From the NCBI RefSeq assembly GCF_007860015.1, contig NZ_SJPS01000001.1:434001-498000 (forward strand): a DNA stretch of 64,000 nucleotides. The letters run 5' to 3'. Within the stretch, counting starts at the first letter, position 1; the number at the start of each line of letters is the position of its first letter. The DNA comes from Bythopirellula polymerisocia. GTDB taxonomy: Bacteria > Planctomycetota > Planctomycetia > Pirellulales > Lacipirellulaceae. The position numbers and the translations under genes were made by a program. The notes under the pieces were generated by a model. The model did no database searches and was not told where the DNA came from. It was given only the letters and a program-made list of their open reading frames with translations. Of the stretch, positions 60,814 through 64,000 are shown piece after piece.

Positions 60814-62874
60814 TTATTCTTTGGAAGAATTCAAGGATTGAGCAGGAGAAGGGTAGAGCTCTGGAGCTGCAGGGAAGTAGACGGGTACTTTCGCGGAGAG
60901 AACCACCTGAACCTTGGGATCGGTAAGTGTCTTGCTCAGATGCTCGCGAATTGCTTCTTCCGCCTCGATTACGGTCAATCCAGCAACTTTGACGCGACCG
61001 TACATCACTCCCAGCGGCACTGTCCCCATCTGTTCGACCGTGTATTCATAATCAAGTGGTGAGTCCGGAAGAGCACCACTCACTTGGATCTTGATTTGAT
61101 CTCCAGGCTGGAGCTGGAGCTTTTGAACGCGAGGTTGCTCGAACGTGGGAACGGGGGTTGATGCATTGGAATCTTGCGGAGAAAAAGGGAACTGCGGATG
61201 ATTCGTGGCTCCCTGGGCAGCACTCATCGCATGTGTCGTCGCCGTTAACGCCTGTTTTTGAGCGACGACATATTTTTCTTGAGCTTCTATCACTGCTTGC
61301 TGGACTTCTTCTCGCAATCGCATTTCAATTTGACGCGATTTCGCAAGTGCTTCATCTGATTTTGCCAGTGCGCGCATCAATTGAGTCTTATCGTCTTCGG
61401 ATGGTTGGGGCCAGGCTTGCACAGCCTGCGCACGAGTTTCTGGCAAGTGTTTGAGTTCTTCCAACATGGCGAGTTGCCGTTCGAGCTGAACTTTCAGACT
61501 TTCCGCCTCAGCTCGGAGAAGATACTTGCGAGACTGCTCCATAAGCTTTTCGCGTTCATGACCCTCGTGATCTAGGGCGTCGATTTCAAACTCTTTGGCC
61601 TTGAGCTGCAGCCCCAGTATCTTGCCTTCCGACTCAGCGAGTTTTCGTTGCAGTTCAACGTTTGAAGAAAAACGAGATTCACCAAGATTCGGTTTCGAAA
61701 CTACCTGAGGCGGGAGCGGAGAGGTAAAGTTAGGCTGAGGCACCAATGCTGGAGGGGCAATTGGTGCGGGTGGATGGACTTCGACATGTTCATGTTTTAT
61801 CACCGGTGCTCGTGGTGGCGTGGGCTGAGATGGGGTTGGAGCGGGTGGCGATTGGGAAGCGGCTGCCTCTACGGCGGCAACCGACTCGATCGCAATATCT
61901 TTTTCCACGGGTTCAGAATCTTTCCTCAGGACGGCATCAGCTTGCAAGTCAATTGCGGCGGAAGAAGCCTGTCTCAAGGAGTGGTCGCGACTTGCTGATT
62001 CGACGGCTACACTTGCCGTCGCGGCAGTCAGCAAAACAGCGACAAGCATTGCGGGTTTGGCGATCGACGCGATTGTCATGGCAGTAGCTCCTTGTTGGGC
62101 CAAATGGAGGGCATGTTGGGAAACATTTGAAATTTGTGCAGAGCCGCTCGACCAGGCCTCGCAACCGGCGACCGTGCCGCCGATCAACTGGGGAGTGACG
62201 GCTGCCAATGCAGATTTCACGGGTAGCGACATCGCGCTCATCGCCAAGGAAAGGCTCACGCCACGGCGAATCAATCGTTGCCGCAAGAGTTGCCTCCCGC
62301 GAGCCAGGCGGCCTTTGACCGTCTCCAGAGTGCAGCCCAGCTCCTCGGCCACCTCGCGGCGCGAGTTGCCTTGCAGATAACACAAGACGAGCGGGAGTTG
62401 ATAGCGTTGTGGGAGCGCGTGGAGTTCTTCGAGCAGGATCGAGCGCTGTTCGTGCGCCTGAACGGAGGCCAGTTGTTCTTTGATATCAGCATGGATGTCG
62501 CTACCTAAATCAAGGGTTGGTTTATTTCGTGCGGCCAGCCGCGCCCGCAAAGCCGTGCGGTACGCCACTCGGTACAACCAACCAGCAAGCGAATCGCACT
62601 CGCGAATCGTGTCCGCCCGTTTGGCCAATATGAGAAACGTGGCTTGAAAGGCGTCTTCTCGATCCTGGTGGTGACGGAGGATTTGCCAGCACAGCGTCCA
62701 GACCATGGGACCATGTTTTTCGACCAACTCGGTGAATGCCTCTTCGTCACCGTGGCAACGATAGCGCATCAATAGCTCACCATCGGTCGGCGGGATGTCG
62801 AGAACTGCCGCACTGGCATTCCCGGTGGGTAAGCCATTGCGGCGATTGGGTCGTGTTGTGGCGATAGGTTCCAT
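60814..62874 (-). CDS. ECF sigma factor fused to a polysaccharide-export domain
   Basis: 686 residues. Sigma region 2 is at about 35-105 (DGELLMRYRCHGDEEAFTELV..., DREDAFQATFLILAKRA) and region 4 at about 145-200 (LPQRYQLPLVLCYLQGNSRREVAEELGCTLETVKGRLARGR). A membrane helix lies near 267-290, then a Pro-rich linker (about 340-395), a long coiled coil (about 405-545) and a Wza/PES-type export domain at about 587-661 (LQPGDQIKIQVSGALPD, VPLGVMYGRVKVAGLTVIEAEEAI). Planctomycete ECF factors with fused membrane parts are known; joining to an export domain is unusual. No anti-sigma gene is nearby. Confidence 0.9.
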   Translation of the reverse strand: MEPIATTRPNRRNGLPTGNASAAVLDIPPTDGELLMRYRCHGDEEAFTELVEKHGPMVWTLCWQILRHHQDREDAFQATFLILAKRADTIRECDSLAGWLYRVAYRTALRARLAARNKPTLDLGSDIHADIKEQLASVQAHEQRSILLEELHALPQRYQLPLVLCYLQGNSRREVAEELGCTLETVKGRLARGRQLLRQRLIRRGVSLSLAMSAMSLPVKSALAAVTPQLIGGTVAGCEAWSSGSAQISNVSQHALHLAQQGATAMTIASIAKPAMLVAVLLTAATASVAVESASRDHSLRQASSAAIDLQADAVLRKDSEPVEKDIAIESVAAVEAAASQSPPAPTPSQPTPPRAPVIKHEHVEVHPPAPIAPPALVPQPNFTSPLPPQVVSKPNLGESRFSSNVELQRKLAESEGKILGLQLKAKEFEIDALDHEGHEREKLMEQSRKYLLRAEAESLKVQLERQLAMLEELKHLPETRAQAVQAWPQPSEDDKTQLMRALAKSDEALAKSRQIEMRLREEVQQAVIEAQEKYVVAQKQALTATTHAMSAAQGATNHPQFPFSPQDSNASTPVPTFEQPRVQKLQLQPGDQIKIQVSGALPDSPLDYEYTVEQMGTVPLGVMYGRVKVAGLTVIEAEEAIREHLSKTLTDPKVQVVLSAKVPVYFPAAPELYPSPAQSLNSSKE

Positions 62875-63207
62875 AGGACTCTCACAGTATTAGAGCCGGA
62901 CTATATGCCGGCAGGACCACTAATTTTATGAGAAATCCTTTTTTTCTTCTGGCTAAATCGGGCTAGCTTAATCGATGTAAGCGACGACTACCGTTTTGGT
63001 TAAGGCGAATTAACTGGATCAAATCGCCTTTTTTGCCCACATTTAAATCGGACCATATGCTTGATTCGTGCCTGAGTTCCCGTACGCTAGACATTCACTT
63101 GGTGCAATTCGAAGCATTCAGGCCATTGCATTTGCCTGTCTTAATGCTTTGCACCGTCGATCCGTATTTTTCTAGAATTAGCGATTAGCTAATGGGAAGG
63201 TAGTCTA
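62875..63207. other. Intergenic region before the last gene
   Basis: 333 bp between divergent genes. T-rich runs near 62938-62950 and a repeated CGACTACCG/AATCG composition, but no clear repeat, RNA or operator. Promoters for the sigma gene and the secreted protein are expected here. Confidence 0.3.
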
Positions 63208-64000
63208 ATGACTCACACAATCTGGGGACTTCTGCTGTCCCTCGCAGCGCTCTTATGCTTTACGGGCAGCGATGCTGCTGCTCAATCAATTTCGCTCGAC
63301 GACAACCCGATGTTAATGGGTGGCTTTGGAAAGGGAGCTGAGGATGAATTCGGCTTTGCAGCGGCTCCTGCCCTCACACCATCTCCCTCGCTCGGAGCAC
63401 TAGGAGCACCAATTGATGGGAATGTTTTTACGCCGGGGATTCCAGCTATCTTGGAGCACACACCCAACGGTGGATACATTGATGCCTTTTCGACGAACAA
63501 GCCGATTCCCTTAGCGCTTCCTGGCGGGCCTGTGCCCGCGATCACACTACAGTTCAGCGTAGATCGTTTGACGACTGGCTTACCGGGAAGTGCTGTTCTG
63601 ACGGAGTCGGGCTTTGTCCAGCAAATGGGGGATATCTATACCTCGACTGCCACGTTTCCTCATCCGGTAATCTTCGCGGGTATGCCCCACCCAGCGATTC
63701 CGTTTCTTGGTCCTTTACCAAGCGCAGGCGTTGGTGGCTCGAACACATTGTTGATCGATGAATCAGCCTTCGGACTCACCACGGCGGTTGGGATTGTGCC
63801 CCCTGGAGTGTTTGCTGGGCCCCTCGGAACTGGTTCTCACGACAACGTGGACGCATTTGATTTCAGGAGCCTGGTCCCTGATCCTTTGCCGTTATTTCCT
63901 GGAGCCGGGGTGTACCCAGTGCATTCTTATTTCTCCATCGCACCTGACGAAGCAGTTGCTGTAGGAGCCTCAGCAGCCGATATTTTTGATACGGCTGCTT
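63208..64000 (+). CDS. Secreted protein of unknown function (3' end outside window)
   Basis: Open from the ATG at 63208 (GGGAAGG 9-15 nt upstream) to the window edge, 264 codons. A signal peptide of about 28 residues (LLLSLAALLCFTGSDAAAQ) is followed by a Gly/Pro/Ala-rich body without recognised motifs. Segments such as ITLQFSVDRLTTGLPGSAV and GGSNTLLIDESAFGL suggest beta structure. It resembles the large secreted proteins of planctomycetes that end in PEP-CTERM or dockerin signals, which cannot be checked here. Confidence 0.7.
   Translation, partial: MTHTIWGLLLSLAALLCFTGSDAAAQSISLDDNPMLMGGFGKGAEDEFGFAAAPALTPSPSLGALGAPIDGNVFTPGIPAILEHTPNGGYIDAFSTNKPIPLALPGGPVPAITLQFSVDRLTTGLPGSAVLTESGFVQQMGDIYTSTATFPHPVIFAGMPHPAIPFLGPLPSAGVGGSNTLLIDESAFGLTTAVGIVPPGVFAGPLGTGSHDNVDAFDFRSLVPDPLPLFPGAGVYPVHSYFSIAPDEAVAVGASAADIFDTAA

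Overview
The window reads as chromosomal DNA of a planctomycete, most likely of the order Pirellulales. This is an inference from gene content: two secreted sulfatases, an ECF sigma factor fused to a membrane and extracytoplasmic part, a DUF1580 protein, a DUF6677-type protein, leucine-rich-repeat and PEP-CTERM proteins, a Hanks-type kinase with a C-terminal anchor, and many small secreted proteins.

Layout. 1-4.1 kb (minus strand): an HlyD-like adaptor with its DUF3302 partner (YiaV/YiaW pair), a small Cys-rich repeat protein and a NodT-type outer-membrane lipoprotein. 4.3-13.5 kb (plus): an LssY-C-like protein, then sulfatase, HAD phosphatase, two small membrane proteins, a DUF1254/DUF1214 protein and a second sulfatase, which looks like one secreted hydrolytic cluster. 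13.6-18.2 kb: ion channel, FtsX-type ABC permease and HlyD-type adaptor, with no ATPase beside them. 18.3-20.0 kb: purE-purK. 20.2-20.7 kb: a small acidic protein of five HCGKCG repeats with its own terminator. 20.8-24.7 kb: a B. subtilis-type succinate dehydrogenase operon (cytochrome b558, flavoprotein, iron-sulfur). 24.7-28.6 kb (minus): PDZ protein, PstS-like protein, YhdH/AcuI-type reductase and pterin dehydratase. 28.7-31.4 kb: slyX-like gene, groES, groEL. 31.4-35.2 kb: small membrane proteins, a CHAD protein and a protein kinase.

35.3-57.8 kb is an integrated mobile element of about 22.4 kb. A complete tRNA-Arg(TCG) lies at its left end. A 44-bp exact copy of the tRNA 3' end occurs at 35329-35372 and again at 57728-57771, where no tRNA 5' half is present. 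A tyrosine recombinase reads inward from the left end. At the right end sit a DUF1580 protein, a TOPRIM/P-loop primase-helicase and a TubC-N/zinc-ribbon protein. The last 300 bases of the primase-helicase gene hold an array of CCCCTAAT repeats facing ATTAGGGG/ATCAGGGG repeats across an AT-rich gap, which looks like a replication origin inside the gene. Cargo includes a complete type I restriction-modification operon with an extra small membrane protein between hsdS and hsdR, an SRAP-family protein, an S1/P1 nuclease, a protein made of seven helicase-associated repeats with no helicase, an LRR protein, a PEP-CTERM protein, several zinc-ribbon proteins and a frameshifted duplicate of a small membrane protein. 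I see no capsid, terminase, relaxase or conjugation genes, so it is best described as an integrative element of phage-satellite or IME style carrying defence genes.

57.8-64 kb returns to chromosome: a ketoacyl-synthase-like protein that seems to lack the active-site cysteine, divergent from a fatty acid desaturase; an ECF sigma factor fused to a Wza-type polysaccharide-export domain; and the start of a secreted protein that runs off the window.
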